A DNA stretch of 64,000 nt from Podocnemis expansa (Eukaryota; Chordata; Testudines; Podocnemididae). The notes below the pieces were generated by a model. The model saw nothing but the letters and a program-made list of their open reading frames with translations. It searched no databases and was not told where the DNA came from. The first letter of the stretch is position 1, and the number at the start of each line of letters is the position of its first letter. Made by a program: the position numbers and the translations under genes. The stretch covers positions 2,594,535 through 2,658,534 of the forward strand of contig ML681992.1 of the NCBI GenBank assembly GCA_007922195.1. The letters are read 5' to 3'. This document shows positions 44,611 through 56,240 of this stretch, piece by piece.

Positions 44611-46029
44611 AATATTTATAACCACTTATGTCTTCTAAGCACACATTGTCATAACTCATATAGCATGTAAATATTTATTATTAGCTCTTTATAGCCTTAA
44701 TCCACAAATATTAGTCATATTATTCAGCATTTACTCATTAATCAATGAGAAGGTCTAACAATCAAGTACTACATTTTTCCTGGTTCCTTTCACTGAATAA
44801 CATTTTTTGTTCTTTTCACTTTTTGCTTTTCTGTACAATATGATATGCTTAGAATGCCACACTTGAATGTACCAATATAGTGACTGATGATTTAAAATGT
44901 CAGGATTCAAGAAGGAGAGAGATCCAGGAAAAATAAATAAAAAGCAGAAGTACTCAGCAGTATTATTGAGGAATGAAATGTATTCTGTTAGGATAAATGG
45001 CATAAATACTTTGGCTGCCACTGGAGTGTGTTTAGATAGAAATTTGGATAATGAAAGTAGCCAGGTAATTCACTGATGTAGCTACAGATCTCCTGGGTTG
45101 TTAGAAGTAGCAGATAAGCCAATATTCTTTCAAATAAGAAAGGCCTGCAAGAGCTTGGCTTCTATTTTTATCATGGGGATTTTAATTACTCCAGTATTGA
45201 TTTTGATAACAATGCAAAAATATAGAAGGAAGCTCTTCTGTACTTTTTATGCCTTTATGTGTTTAAAAAGAAAATACAAAGTTTGCTATACAGCCTTCAT
45301 GCTTACAAGCAATTCTGTACCTAGTCAAATTACGTGAGATAAATGTAATAAGTAAGGCTGATGACAGAGAGCATACAGTATCCAATGAATATAAAATAAT
45401 TAGACTGAAGATACGGTTGAGATTTTTAAACATAACATGTTGATTTCAGAAAAGCTGACTTTGAAACACTCAAGGGAATTTTGACTCGGACTCCATAACA
45501 CTTAGGAAATTTAAAATCCAACCAGGTAACTTGGCCAATGATATCAAAGTTAGTTAACATAAGATGTTAAAAAATCATAATGATAGTGATAGAAAAAATA
45601 TTTCTTTTCAAAATTCTGAACAATCCAGAAAAGAAGCAAGGAGTAATAGGCAATGGGGAAATGTGCTTGGTTGCCTTTTGCCTGGCAGCTTTTTTATGTG
45701 TCCTCCCATGGTGTATGTTCTTTCACTGTACACTCAATCACCACAGGGAATTATACCAACCTTTCCACTAGCTCTCACATCATCTTTTAGGTGCCTAAAC
45801 TTGGCTTAAGAAATTATAAGGAAAAAAAAAACACTTGCACGAATAACTTCAGTGCCTTCAGGATTGCTGTAGATATATGAAGGAAAAATAAACATCAGTA
45901 AGGCCCATCAACACAACACCACAGTGTTGGTGGCATGTAGCACAGATTTAGTGACAAACTGCAGTGGAATAACAAGCTGTGCAGACACTTACATGTGTAG
46001 GCGCACATGTAAGAAAGCGACTTGGGAAG
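44611..46029. other. No gene recognised
   Basis: AT-rich sequence; frames of 79-88 codons show hydrophobic low-complexity only. Confidence 0.45.
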
Positions 46030-46290
46030 TGGTGAAAGGTTTCAACAGCTCCCTGCTGTCAGAATCTTTCCCTCCTGCAGGGAAGGACTCCAACATAAGG
46101 GAGCTGCTGGAGACTTTCCCTGTGGCAGGGAAGGCTCCAAAAGCAGAGAGCTATTGGAACTCTTCCCCACTTCTGGAGCATTTCCCTGCAGCAGGGAGCT
46201 GGCAGAGACTTTTCCTGCTGTCTCACTTGCCAAATCCTTTCCCCAGTGCCAGAATCTTTACTTGCCACAAAGAAAGGCTCCAACAGTGAG
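46030..46290 (+). repeat. Imperfect repeat block with CTGCAGGGAAGG units
   Basis: About six degenerate copies of a unit such as TTTCCCTSCWGCAGGGAAGG with GGAGCTGCTGGAGAC spacers. Possibly the interior of a DNA transposon; no termini were resolved. Confidence 0.5.
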
Positions 46291-46739
46291 GAGACAACAG
46301 GACACTACCCTGCTAAAATAGTACGGTAGAGGCACTACACAGGCAAGTATGGAGTTGTGTACAAAGCCAGACTCTTTACATGGGTCTTTACTCACCTAAG
46401 CCACATCTCATGTTGAGGAATTATGTCAGTATATACACTCCACTCCACTGAAAGAAGCGTGAAGTATAGTAGGCCCTAAAATTGATAGGTCCAAATCCGG
46501 TCTCATTTATGACACCACATGTGGTACCCCACGAAATACTGGATCTGCAGAATTGTATTGTTCATCTCCTAACCAAGAACCATGTTCCAAGTGGTTCAGC
46601 TCCTAGAAGAAAATCTAAAAATTCTCTGAGCAGGTTCCAGAAAGAGAAGTCCATACTTCAGCTTTAGGTTGGGCCACCGAACATGGTCCTGAACAGCAGC
46701 TATCTGAACATTTTGTTAGAAACCATCAGAAGTCTGAAG

Positions 46740-47795
46740 GGGTTTTGAACCAATGTTAGCTCTTTTTTCACCTGTTTTTCCTTCAAGTATTCTTACTGAC
46801 CAGGTCAGGACTGGACTAATGATCAGTTTGCTGTGCAGCTGAAGCCGGTCAGTGTGGGGTTAACTAACTGGAATGACATTCCACAAGCATTTTAGGGAGT
46901 CTTCAACTTCCATTGTATTTGTTCTACATAGGGCACACTTTGAAGGCTCCAGTCAGCTGCTTCATATGCTACACAATACCAGTGACTCAAGGTTGACCCT
47001 GAGTGGAATGAGGCAGTCCAAATGCACCAACTTAATAGTGTGGAATTAGCAAAGAAGGGAAAGAAGACAAGCCTTCAGTGAGACCCCAGTCATCTTGGAA
47101 GCTTTTATTTTCCTCTCTCAGTACTGACAACTGGCTGTGAGTGAAAGATGAGTGGAGAGACCATGCCAAAACCCTAGAGCCTAAACACAAAACAAACTAG
47201 ACTGATCTGGTCTGATAATGTTTGACTGAAGATGCAAATGAACAACAATGGAGCAATGACTTACATTTTCATTTCAGAATGCCAGGACATAACATTGGGT
47301 CTTGCCAACTCTCTATGAGCAAGAAATCAGGAAAATGAGTGAGCCTCCACTGTACATGAGGGGCAGACTTAGCACCATCAGGGCACCATGATCTGCAATC
47401 ATTGCCCAGCCCTCAAGGAAAACATGATCCAGTACCTGTGAGTCCTCCCCACCCTTCCAAATGCTGATACAGTTAAAGATCATGGATGGGGCCAAGCTGA
47501 TTTCCCCTATTTGGACTGTGATCACTTCCAGCACTGCCAATAATTTCATACACTCTGAAGTTGATTGAGCTCTACAAATCCCCCTCTGTTCAAACTCCAC
47601 ATCAGTTGTCATAGAGACAATCATAGAGACACTCTACATCAGTTGTCATAGAAACACTCCTGTTCTCGGGGCTGGTCATGCAGCGAAAGTACCCATAGAG
47701 GCTGTTCCCTAGGGCCATCAGAAACTGCTACAACTCAACGTCATTTAGTCTGCATAGTTCCCCCTAATTCTTGTCATCACCAGACTGTAACACCA
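46740..47795 (+). pseudogene. Ty3/Gypsy gag and protease relic
   Basis: The plus strand shows the end of a gag capsid-type region (VDPEWNEAVQMHQL near 46995, matching the DxxWNExALxxxF pattern). A protease-like segment follows at about 47490-47790, with TANNFI where DSGAxxNFI is expected and FPLILV near the end. The catalytic Asp-Ser/Thr-Gly triplet has been lost. Stops and frameshifts are frequent. It has the same orientation as the integrase relic at 50080-52430, so both probably come from one element. Confidence 0.6.
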
Positions 47796-48139
47796 GGACC
47801 TTTCACCTTCTGAAGAGGAATGATGATCATGTTCCCTTCTGCACCTTTTAAAGGATTTGGCAACATGAAGCTGTCCCCAAGCCTTTGGTCTCTATCTCCT
47901 GCAGTTGATCAGATGTGACAGCAGGGGTGTCACTGGTGCCGGGCTTATGGGACTTAAGCCCCGAGTCCCAGTGCGACAAGCACTGGATCTTTTCCCGGGC
48001 CAGCAGCTCTCCTGTGTGACAGCACCTCTGGGAGAACCCCAGATTATGGCATCTAGCTAGAAGAAACCAGCCCCCCCCCAAGCCTGTGACACTCCCTAAA
48101 AATTCTCTGAGCAGGTTCCAGGTTTTATGGGTCAAATTA
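47796..48139. other. GC-rich junction sequence
   Basis: CAGGGGTGTCACTGG (47924) and the inverse TAGGGAGTGTCAC (near 48098) could be the ends of a small hAT, but no 8-bp duplication is visible. A C run lies at 48070-48078. Confidence 0.3.
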
Positions 48140-49450
48140 AGTCAAGTTGTGTGGGTTGTGTGTTACCGAAAATACAGAAATCAGGATTCAGACCCTCTTA
48201 CCTGAGGCATCTATCAACCTCTAGCACCTCCCCCAGCAGTTTCAAGTCACCAGGACCAATTAATTTAGTCAAATAGATAGTTTATTTACCTAAATAAACC
48301 CCCTTGATCCTTGAACAACAAACCCCTTATAACATAAGTGAGTGGTAAGTAAGTATAACACTAAGTACAAACAAGTGATGTGGGTAAGTGGTAATAAGGA
48401 ATAACAAGGGTAGTATAGGATGAGTGAATAACAGGGTAAGTGATACAGGTAAGTGGGAAACTATTACCAGTGCCACTCAGGGTAGCCACTTCAGCCTCCC
48501 TTTCCTTCAGCCCAGGCAGAGATTGAACCCGTGCCTAAATAAAACTGTTACCCCCAGTGAGGTACTCTCCACTGAACCCTGCACCCATGCCAGTGCTCAG
48601 ACTCCCTCACAGTTGCCTTTGCCTGACACAGTGTTGAACCCGACTCCCATGATGTCAATGGATCCTGCATTGTCCCCAGCTCCACCATCCACACTTGGCC
48701 CATCTTCTTCAAGCCTCTTGTGGCCTAGGGCTCCTTATTTGACAGTCTATTTGCCTCTTGTCACAGTTCACAGGTAGAGCCTTTCCCTCACCAGCCAAAA
48801 CAGGTTCTGCTTCTTCAGGGACTTGGTCTGAAGCGATCCTGATGTTCTCATCAGAGCCACACCAAAACACCCAGTTGCCTGAGATTCTGGCCACACAAGG
48901 TCAGACGCTCAGTCCCAGACAGCTGGGCCTTTGGGGCTCTCTGTTTCCAATCCTATCAAGGATCTCTGCTCAGCTGAAGACCCTGGACTCCAGCCACCAC
49001 AGTGAAGACACCCTCCTGGAGCTGCTCCTCTTCACAGTTCCCTGGGGCTGAAGATCCTGTTCCCCTCATGGAACTCCCTTAACTTTCAGGCCCATTAGCC
49101 AATCATCGCTCACCTATTTTTGCGCCGAAAAGCAGGTCCAAAGGATACAGTGTGGAGAGTTCTGGGAGCGCTGCACCCGGCCTTCGGGGGTTTGTCCATG
49201 GCTCTCTCTGTTACTGGGCAGGCTAAACCTGCCAGCAGTCTGCCAGCCCTCCAGTAACTCTTCTCACTGTGCTTACATGACCGGTTGCTAGACAGACTAG
49301 AATGCTCCTGATTACGTAACCAGTTATTAGGCATACTACCCTGTTCCTTGACTATTTGTCTCCTACTTCTGGGGAAGGGGCAACCCAAACTCTAAGGAAC
49401 CATTCTAAAATACATAACACATACGTAAAATTTTCCTTACAGTGTGTGTG
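48140..49450 (-). repeat. LTR-like block, copy 1
   Basis: In minus orientation it has a CCAAT-type TGATTGGC (near 49100), a GC-richer middle, and an AATAAA (near 48283) about 0.8 kb further on, an LTR-like promoter-to-polyadenylation order. It shares GCCAATCA plus flanking CGCCxAAA and an 18-bp CTGCTTCTTCAGGGACTT with 55385-56240. Ends and target duplications were not resolved. It occupies the place where the Gypsy RT would be. Confidence 0.5.
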
Positions 49451-49504
49451 TAATTTTCTTTGAAAAAACACCCCTATAATCCTGATACTTATCAGAGAAT
49501 GGGA

Positions 49505-49895
49505 CCAGCCTTCAATGGAACCTAGTATGCAGAAGACAAGGGTGAGGGGGGATTTGATAGAGGTCTTTAACTAGCTGAAAGGGAGTGCCAGGGAGAATAC
49601 ACCTAGATTGTTCTCAGTAGTGGCAGATGACAGAACAAGGAACAATGGTCTCAAGCTGCAGAGTGAGCGATCAAGCTTAGATATTAGAAGCTTTTTCACT
49701 ATTGCAGTGATGAAGCACTGGAATGGGCTACATAAGGAGCTAGTAGAATTGCCAACCTTCAAGGCTTTTAGGATTTGGCTTGAAAAAGGCCTGGCTGGGA
49801 TGACTTAGTTGCTGTTGGTCATGTTTTGATCTGGGATTTGAATTAGATGACCTCCTGGGGCTCCTTCCAACCCTACCATTCTATGATTTTAATAT
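49505..49895 (+). repeat. CR1 LINE 3' fragment
   Basis: GATTTGATAGAGGTCTTTAA, then TTGTTCTCAGTAGTGGCAGA, GAACAAGGAACAATGG and a 3' end GGCTCCTTCCAACCCTACC with ATTCTATGATTTT. It still reads as an open 66-codon CR1 C-terminus (49608-49808), so it is younger than most copies here. Confidence 0.9.
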
Positions 49896-50079
49896 CTGTA
49901 CAAGGCTGACACTTTGAATCAAGACAGCTCAGGTGGACATTATTTTTCTCTCTGTTTAATTTCATCATCACCTGGAAAGCAGGAACAGGAAAGTTGATTC
50001 CCAGAGGGAGAATACTGTCAAGAGTGAAAGGACCATAACCAAGCATCACACTGTCTCCTAAAAGCTCATGACTTCTAAG

Positions 50080-52430
50080 TGCCATGATACACCAACACCT
50101 GACTAAGTTAATATGATATGCTTCACAAGGTGATCCCTTAGCCTGAACAAGTGAGATCCAGAATATGCAATGCAATGCATCAGATACCTTGATGGGAACA
50201 TATACATTCCACAAGGGTGTCACAAGTTACAAGTGCTTCATCTCTGCCATGAAATCCCATTGGTGGGCCATTTTTGCGACCTTAAAACTTTCTGCATGGT
50301 TTCCCATTTCTTCTGGTGACCCTGTATATAAGCTGATGTCTCAGTCTATGCAGTATCTTGTAAGCTGTCTGCACTCTAAGCATCTCATCTAATGTTCCCT
50401 CTAAGCTAATGATGCAGCTGAGCAAGTTTGCCACTGGTTCTGGACCCCTACTGGGCCCATTCCCTGCTGCCTGCTGGCTCCCTGAGGGCATCCATAACTT
50501 GCTCAGTTGCATCAACAGCTTAGAGGGAACACTGTGAACTGTCCCCAGCTGTGTCCAGGCACATAATATATTTCTATTATTTTTTTATTTTATTTTATTT
50601 TGTTTATACAGTTCAAACCCTGTTTCTTTCCTGCTGGCTGGGACCCTTCCCTGCTGGCTCCATGATCACCAGGAACCTTCCCTGTTGGTTTCCTGATCCA
50701 CCCCCGGCTCCTTTCCCCACTGCCCACCTCCCGCCAGTTCCCCAACCCCTGGATGCCTTTTCTGCAAACCGCCAGCTCCCAGACCCATGGGTGTCCTTCC
50801 TGCCAGCTGCTGGCTCCCCACCGCCTCTTTCTTGACAAAGCGCCCTGCCAGCTCCCTGATCCCCTGAGCCCTTCCCCACCGGTTCCCTAGCCCCCCCACA
50901 AGGAATCTTGCCCAGAGGCTCCATGACCCCCTGGGCCCTTCCCTGCTTCCTGTCCACCTGCAGGCTCCATGACCCCCAGGTGCCCTCCTTGCTTGGCACT
51001 GGCTCCTTGACCCCTTCTTTGACTCACGCGCTGGGTCCTCCAACCTCTTCCCTGACCTGCCCACTGATTCCTCAATCCCCTTGCCTTCACTGCTGACCAT
51101 GACCCCCCCCAACCCTTTCTCCACCGACTGCCTGTCCCCAAGGCCCAGGGCCCCTTCCTCCTTACCTGGCTAAAGCTGCTCCCTGGCCAGGCTGCTCCCA
51201 TCCTAAGCATGCATCTGACCATGCTCAGGGAGGGAGATTTGAAAACTCCCCCAGCCTGGCCACAGCTCCCTGCTGCATGAGCATCTGTGATGTCTGTGTG
51301 GGTGTGCGATGACCACTGCATGCCCATGCACCTGCACAGTTTAGAGGGAACATTGATCTCATCACTCCAATACCCATGAAGACACCAGGCCTCAGTCACC
51401 TGGGGCTTCTCTGATAGCCGCATGGTGGTCTTGACTATTGTAGATCATCTGACCAAATTGGTACACTTCATTCCCTGTAACAACCTGCACTCTGATAATC
51501 CAATTGCTCAACACCCGGTGATACATGTTATTCATCTTCATAGGATTTTGGGCTGTATTGCCTTGGACTGAAGCTGACAGTTACTCTCATGCTTTTCCTG
51601 AGAAATACTTCAGTTACTTTTATCTCCTTCACATATCATTCCCCAGAAAGATGAGCAGACTACAGCAATACCATCTGTCACCATTTAATTGTTAGCTATC
51701 GCCAAAATAAATGGTCCTTGCTACTGCCTTAGCCAAATTCTCATATAACAGTGCTGACTATGTGTCCACAGAGCAGAGTCCCTCTTTTTTAAATTACAGA
51801 TCGGACTTTTGCTTCCACCTGGCCTTGCCAGAAGCCTCTCCAAACTCAACAACCATCAGCTGGATCCAGTAAAGTTACTGTATCCAGAAGGACTTAGAGG
51901 ACAACCTTAATGATGCAAAAGAGGACTACAAGAGGTACACAGAACACTGATATCAGGAAGACCCTGCTCTCGCAAAGGGCCAAAAAGCCTGGCTTGCAGT
52001 AAAAATAAGTTCTTTATAGGCTTTCCACAAGTTAGAGCACCAGCATCTTGGAGCATTCTGGGTTAGTAAGCAAGTCAACCTGGTCACTTTCAAACTGAAG
52101 CTCCTTCAGTCTCTTAAAATACATCCTGTTTTCCATGTACCTCCCCTTGAAACTTTAAATGGTCCCAGTCACTGCTTCCACCACTCCAGATCCAAGGGCG
52201 TGACGATATATAGTACACATTATCCTTAACGCTAAACTGCAGAGTGGGACACTGTACACCTCCCTGTTTGTGCAGGCAATGACCCTGAAGAGTGCAACTG
52301 GGAACCTGCTGCCCATGTCCGTCCTCCAGTAAAAATGTTTCTTTAAGGCCATCTGGACAAACCAGGCCTGGTGCCAGGCTGGGGGAAAGGCACACACTAG
52401 TAAAGTTAGAATCAGTGAGACTTGAAACCA
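50080..52430 (+). pseudogene. Ty3/Gypsy integrase and chromodomain relic
   Basis: Plus-strand translation gives, in order, YLDGNIYIPQG near 50187 and LCHEIPLVGHF near 50238 (HHCC zinc-binding region). The hAT insertion 50390-51355 intervenes. VVLTIVDHLTKLVHFIPC near 51425 is the catalytic core start, a WSLLLP/FSYNSADYVSTEQSP pair follows near 51710-51780, and VKISSL ... LLQSLKIHPVFHVP lies near 52110. Finally NDPEECNWEPAAHV near 52280 is the chromodomain GxxxxxxTWEP-type motif. The terminal chromodomain marks a chromovirus-type Gypsy. Stops and frameshifts are present throughout. RT and RNase H are not visible upstream. Confidence 0.8.
50390..51355. mobile_element. Non-autonomous hAT transposon, 966 bp, inside Gypsy integrase
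   Basis: Termini TAATGTTCCCTCTAAGCT and the inverse of CAATGTTCCCTCTAAACT, flanked by a perfect 8-bp duplication ATCTCATC (50382-50389 and 51356-51363). An extra inverted copy of the terminus (AGCTTAGAGGGAACA, 50516-50530) makes the first 140 bp a self-contained palindromic unit. The interior is CT-rich with repeated TTCCCTGCTGGCTCC-type units, which keep minus-strand frames of up to 178 codons open. Confidence 0.9.
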
Positions 52431-53144
52431 GATCTGCAGACTCTGGATAAGGTAACATTTCCCCATGATCACAGGGAGGCCATATTGAACCCCATCCAAG
52501 GACCACTGTGGAGATTGGGCATTGCAGAAAGTAACTTTCAAAGGGGTGAGAGTGACAGCACTTTGCAATGCTCTAAAAACGTGTGTTTTTAATCATGGAT
52601 GGTACTTCAGGAAGTAATTTGGGTAATTATATAGATTTCTTGTACTCTGTGACTCCTGACCTTACTTTGCAAGCTCCAATCTTTTAATTCAGAAAGGGGA
52701 ACTACACAAAAATGAGGAAATTACTTAAACAGAAATTAAAAGGTACAGTCACAAAAGTGAAATACTCAATTGTAAAAATACGATTACTCAGGTCAAAAAA
52801 GAATTTGAAGAGCAACTATCCAAAGAGTCAAAAACTAACAGCAAAAACATTTTAAAGCCCATCAGAAGCAGATAGGCTGTCAAATAGCCAATGGGTCCAC
52901 TGGATGATCATGGTACTAAAGGAAGATAAGACCATTGCGGAGAAGCTAAATAAATTTTTTGCATTGGCCTTCACTAGAGAGGATATGAAGGGATTCCCAC
53001 ATCTGAGCCATTGTTTTCAGGTGACAAATCTGAGGAACTATCCCATACTGAGGTGTCATTAGAGGAGGTTTTAGAAAAAGAATGATAAAGAGTAATAAGT
53101 TACTAGGGCCAGATGGCATTCACCTAAAACTTCTGAGTGGTATG

Positions 53145-53372
53145 CTTCAGAGGAGTAGCCATGTTAGTCTGGTTTCAGAAAATGATGAGGGGTCCGTTGG
53201 TGCCTTAGAGATTCTCTCTCACACACACACGCACGAATGTGCGCACACACACACACACAAATTGCAATATAAGCTTTTGTGGGCTGACAAAGTAGGTTCC
53301 AGCCTACAAAATCGTATGCCCCCCCCAATTTTTGTTAGTTTCTAAGGTGCCACAGGATTCTTTGTTGTTAAC
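53145..53372 (-). mobile_element. SINE-like family A with 9-bp target duplication
   Basis: AGTGGTATG is duplicated perfectly (53136-53144 and 53373-53381). The left end CTTCAGAGGAGTAGCCATG is the inverse of the CATGGCTRCTCCT right end of other copies. The right end carries AGTTTCTAAGGTGCCACAGG, so both ends are inverted relatives. CA-rich expansion occurs at 53219-53260. Confidence 0.75.
53219..53260. repeat. (CA)n-rich tract, interrupted
   Basis: ACACAC runs interrupted by GCACGAATGTGCGC, inside the family A element. Confidence 0.9.
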
Positions 53373-54955
53373 AGTGGTATGTATACTACAATTTAAATCA
53401 GCTTCTGTACCATATGACTAGAAGATAACTAATTTGATTTCTTTTTAAGGAGGCTTCAGAGATAATCATTGCAATTATACACTGGTGATTCTAACTTCAG
53501 TACCAGGCAAATGCCCTGAAACTATAGTAAAGAATAGAATAATTAGACAAGGATATGAACACAGTTTGTTGGGGAGGATTTGGCACAGCTTTTGTAAAGG
53601 GAAATCATGCCTCACAAATTCATTAGAATGCTTTGAGGGGGTTAATAAACGTGTGAACAAGGATTATTCAGGGGCCATTAGTGTACTTGGACTTTCAAAA
53701 AATATTTGACAAGGTCCCTCACAGAAAGCTCTTTAACAAACTAAACAGTCATGAGAGAAGACGGAAGGTCATCTGGTGAATAAATAACTTTTAAAAAGCA
53801 GGAAACAAAGGGCAGGAGTGCTCGGTTTTCAGAATGAAGAAAGATAAATAGTAATGCGCTCCATAATTTGTGCTGGGACTAGTGCTGTTCAAAATATTCA
53901 TTACTGATCCATGAAAAAAGGTAAAGAGTAAGATCACAAATTTTGTAGACAATACAAGATTACTCAGGCTAGTTAAGTTCAATGCACACTGCAAAAAGTT
54001 ACAAAGAGATCTCATTAAACTTGATGACTAGGCAACACAATGGCAGATGAAATTCAGTGTTGATAAACACAAAGTAACAAATGTTGGAAAACAATTCTAA
54101 TCAAACATACAAAATGATGAGATCTAAATTATCTGTTAGAGATCTTTGACCCATTGTAGATAGTCCTCTGAAGACATCCACTAAATCTGCAGTGGCAATC
54201 AAATACTTTAAAATAATGTTGGAAACAATTAGGAAACAGATGTTAAGAAAGAAAATATCATAATCCCACCGTATAAATCTATGATATACCCACACCTTGA
54301 ATATTGCGTTGCAGTTCTGGTCACTGTGTCTCAGAAACATATATAAGAATTGGAACCTTTGCAGAGGCAGGCTACTAAAATGATCAGGGGTATGGAAAAG
54401 TTTCACTATGAGGAGAGATTGAAAGGACTTGGATGTGTTCAGCGGTAGAAGACATAACTATGAGTAGGGTATGATAGGGTTCTATAAAATCATGAATGGT
54501 ATGGAGAAAATGAGTGAGGAGGTGTTATATGTACCTTTACATAACACAAGAACCAGGAATTACCAAATAAAATGAATAGACAGCAAATTTTAAACACAAA
54601 AAAGGCAGTATTCCTCCACAGAATACACGCTCAACCTGTAGAATTCATTGCAATGGGATGTTGTGAGGGCTGGAAGTACAGCAGGGTTCTAAAAATAATT
54701 TGATAATTTCACTGAGGATAGAGCCATCAATGGCTGGTAGCCAAAATGATCAGGAATGCAACTCCATTCTTTGATTGTCCCTAGCTTTTGACTGCCAGAA
54801 GCTGGAAGTAGAGGACAGAGAATGGACCATTTGATGATTGCCTGTTATGTTCATGCCTTCTGAAGCATCTGGCATTTGCCACTGTCAGAAGACAGGACAC
54901 TGTGCTAAATGGACAATTGGTGTGACACTGCAAGGATTGTTCTTATGTCTCTAAT

Positions 54956-55384
54956 GTCAGAATGATTCAGTCCTGAGTCTTGCCTCCTCATTCCATATTA
55001 GTAACTATCTCTTGTCTCCAACTCCAGTCTGATTCTTGCCCCTTGACTCCAGCCTGATAATATGGCTGGTCTCCCACCCAGGCTGACTCTGATCCTTGCT
55101 TATAATTCCTGGTTCTAGTGACTATTCTGAACCCTTCTTGCTGATTACTTAATGTCTTATGGCCGTTCTTGATCTGTGGACACCAGCCCAGGTGCGATAG
55201 TAAGCCAGACTACCTACGTCCTGGTCATTCATAATAGAATTCTCACCTCATTGAGCCACTTCTGGTTCCCTTATTTCAACCCTTTGACTTCACTCCTGTT
55301 CCTGGAGCCCAATACCACCTTTAGTTACTTCATGTCCCCTCTTGCAGCTTGGGTTTATCAGTTCCTTCCCTTACCTGAGTAGGC
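54956..55384 (+). other. CT-rich sequence, possible Gypsy 3' end
   Basis: Repeated CTCCAGYCTGATTCTTGCC and TTGACTCC phrases resemble the C/T-rich tail that follows the chromodomain in some reptile Gypsy elements. No LTR boundary is visible; this is inference. Confidence 0.3.
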
Positions 55385-56240
55385 AGGACTAGAATGTTAG
55401 AGGAAAATTTATTGCACACTGTTCCACTTGAATTTGGACTCTTATCCCCTGCACAGATTCTTGACCCTCTGGGCATCTATCATCCCACAATCACATGCTT
55501 TCTGTGTGAAATTGCAAGAGACCAGGCTGTCTATACGTTTAACACCTTTAACATTTATTGAAGGGGAAGTGAGAGGAGGGGTAGAATGGGAGACAGTGTA
55601 TTCATAAACTTGTTATGACTAACAGGCATCCCTTACAAACATTAACCCCTCATAAACATACATTGATCCCTTACAAACACCCCAAACACTTCCCAGATCG
55701 AGGAAGCCCTCTTTCAGGTCTCACTGTTGTTCTTCACCTCAAAGGCGCTGTTCCCAATCTCCATCTGTTTCTCCTGGGTTGTCCCATGTCGCTCCTGGAC
55801 TCCATCCGCTCCTCCAGGCTTGGCACGTCTGCTTCTGGGCTATATCTAGCCAGGCCTGTATCAAGAGTCTTTCGCTCCAAAGCAATGTCTGTGCAGGCTG
55901 AGCTCAGTCTGCAGCTGAGTCCAAAGCTCGATGAGTGCCTGCTTCTTCAGGGACTTCAGCGATGGTCTCGTCCTCTTCAGCCTGCTAGAAGTTAATCTCA
56001 GAGGCTCTGCAGTCTTCAACACACCCACACACTCACTCTCTTACTCTCTCCTTCTCTCTCACAACCTTCCCCTCAGCGACTCTCTTTCACTCCCCTTACA
56101 CACACTCACTCTCAACCGCCCACCACAGCCACCAACCTTTTCCTCCGACTTCGCCTTAAGTACTGAGGGCTACAGCCAATCAGAGCTCCCTCTCCTTCAC
56201 GCCAAAATGCTGTCCCATTAGGTATAATGGTGAACCTTCT
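55385..56240 (-). repeat. LTR-like block, copy 2
   Basis: The minus strand has TGATTGGC (near 56178) and AATAAA (near 55553) 0.6 kb apart, and shares CTGCTTCTTCAGGGACTT (near 55938) and the GCCAATCA region with 48140-49450 at corresponding positions. It contains a CT-rich microsatellite-like patch (56020-56110). Likely a diverged solo LTR of the same family. Confidence 0.5.

Larger units (their letters stand above)
52700..54955 (+). repeat. Long CR1 LINE copy with family A insertion
   Basis: CR1 ORF2 from before the RT (EKLNKFFALAFTREDMKGF-like near 52945) through RT entry LLGPDGIHLKLLSG near 53098, LTNSLECFEGV near 53615 and MKFSVDKHKVTNVGKQF-like near 54040, to the 3' UTR (GAAGACAGGACACTGTGC) ending near 54955. 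It is broken by many indels. The family A insert lies at 53145-53372. It may itself lie within the 3' region of the Gypsy element, whose chromodomain ends 270 bp upstream. Confidence 0.85.

Noticed and set aside
46030..46290. CRISPR-like or satellite array
   Set aside because: Units are degenerate, spacing is irregular and the genome is vertebrate.
47924..48098. Small hAT with CAGGGGTGTCAC / TAGGGAGTGTCAC ends
   Set aside because: Ends differ in length and no 8-bp duplication could be found.
50590..51423. Minus-strand frames of 128-178 codons rich in G, R and S
   Set aside because: They are the CT-rich repeat interior of the hAT at 50390-51355.
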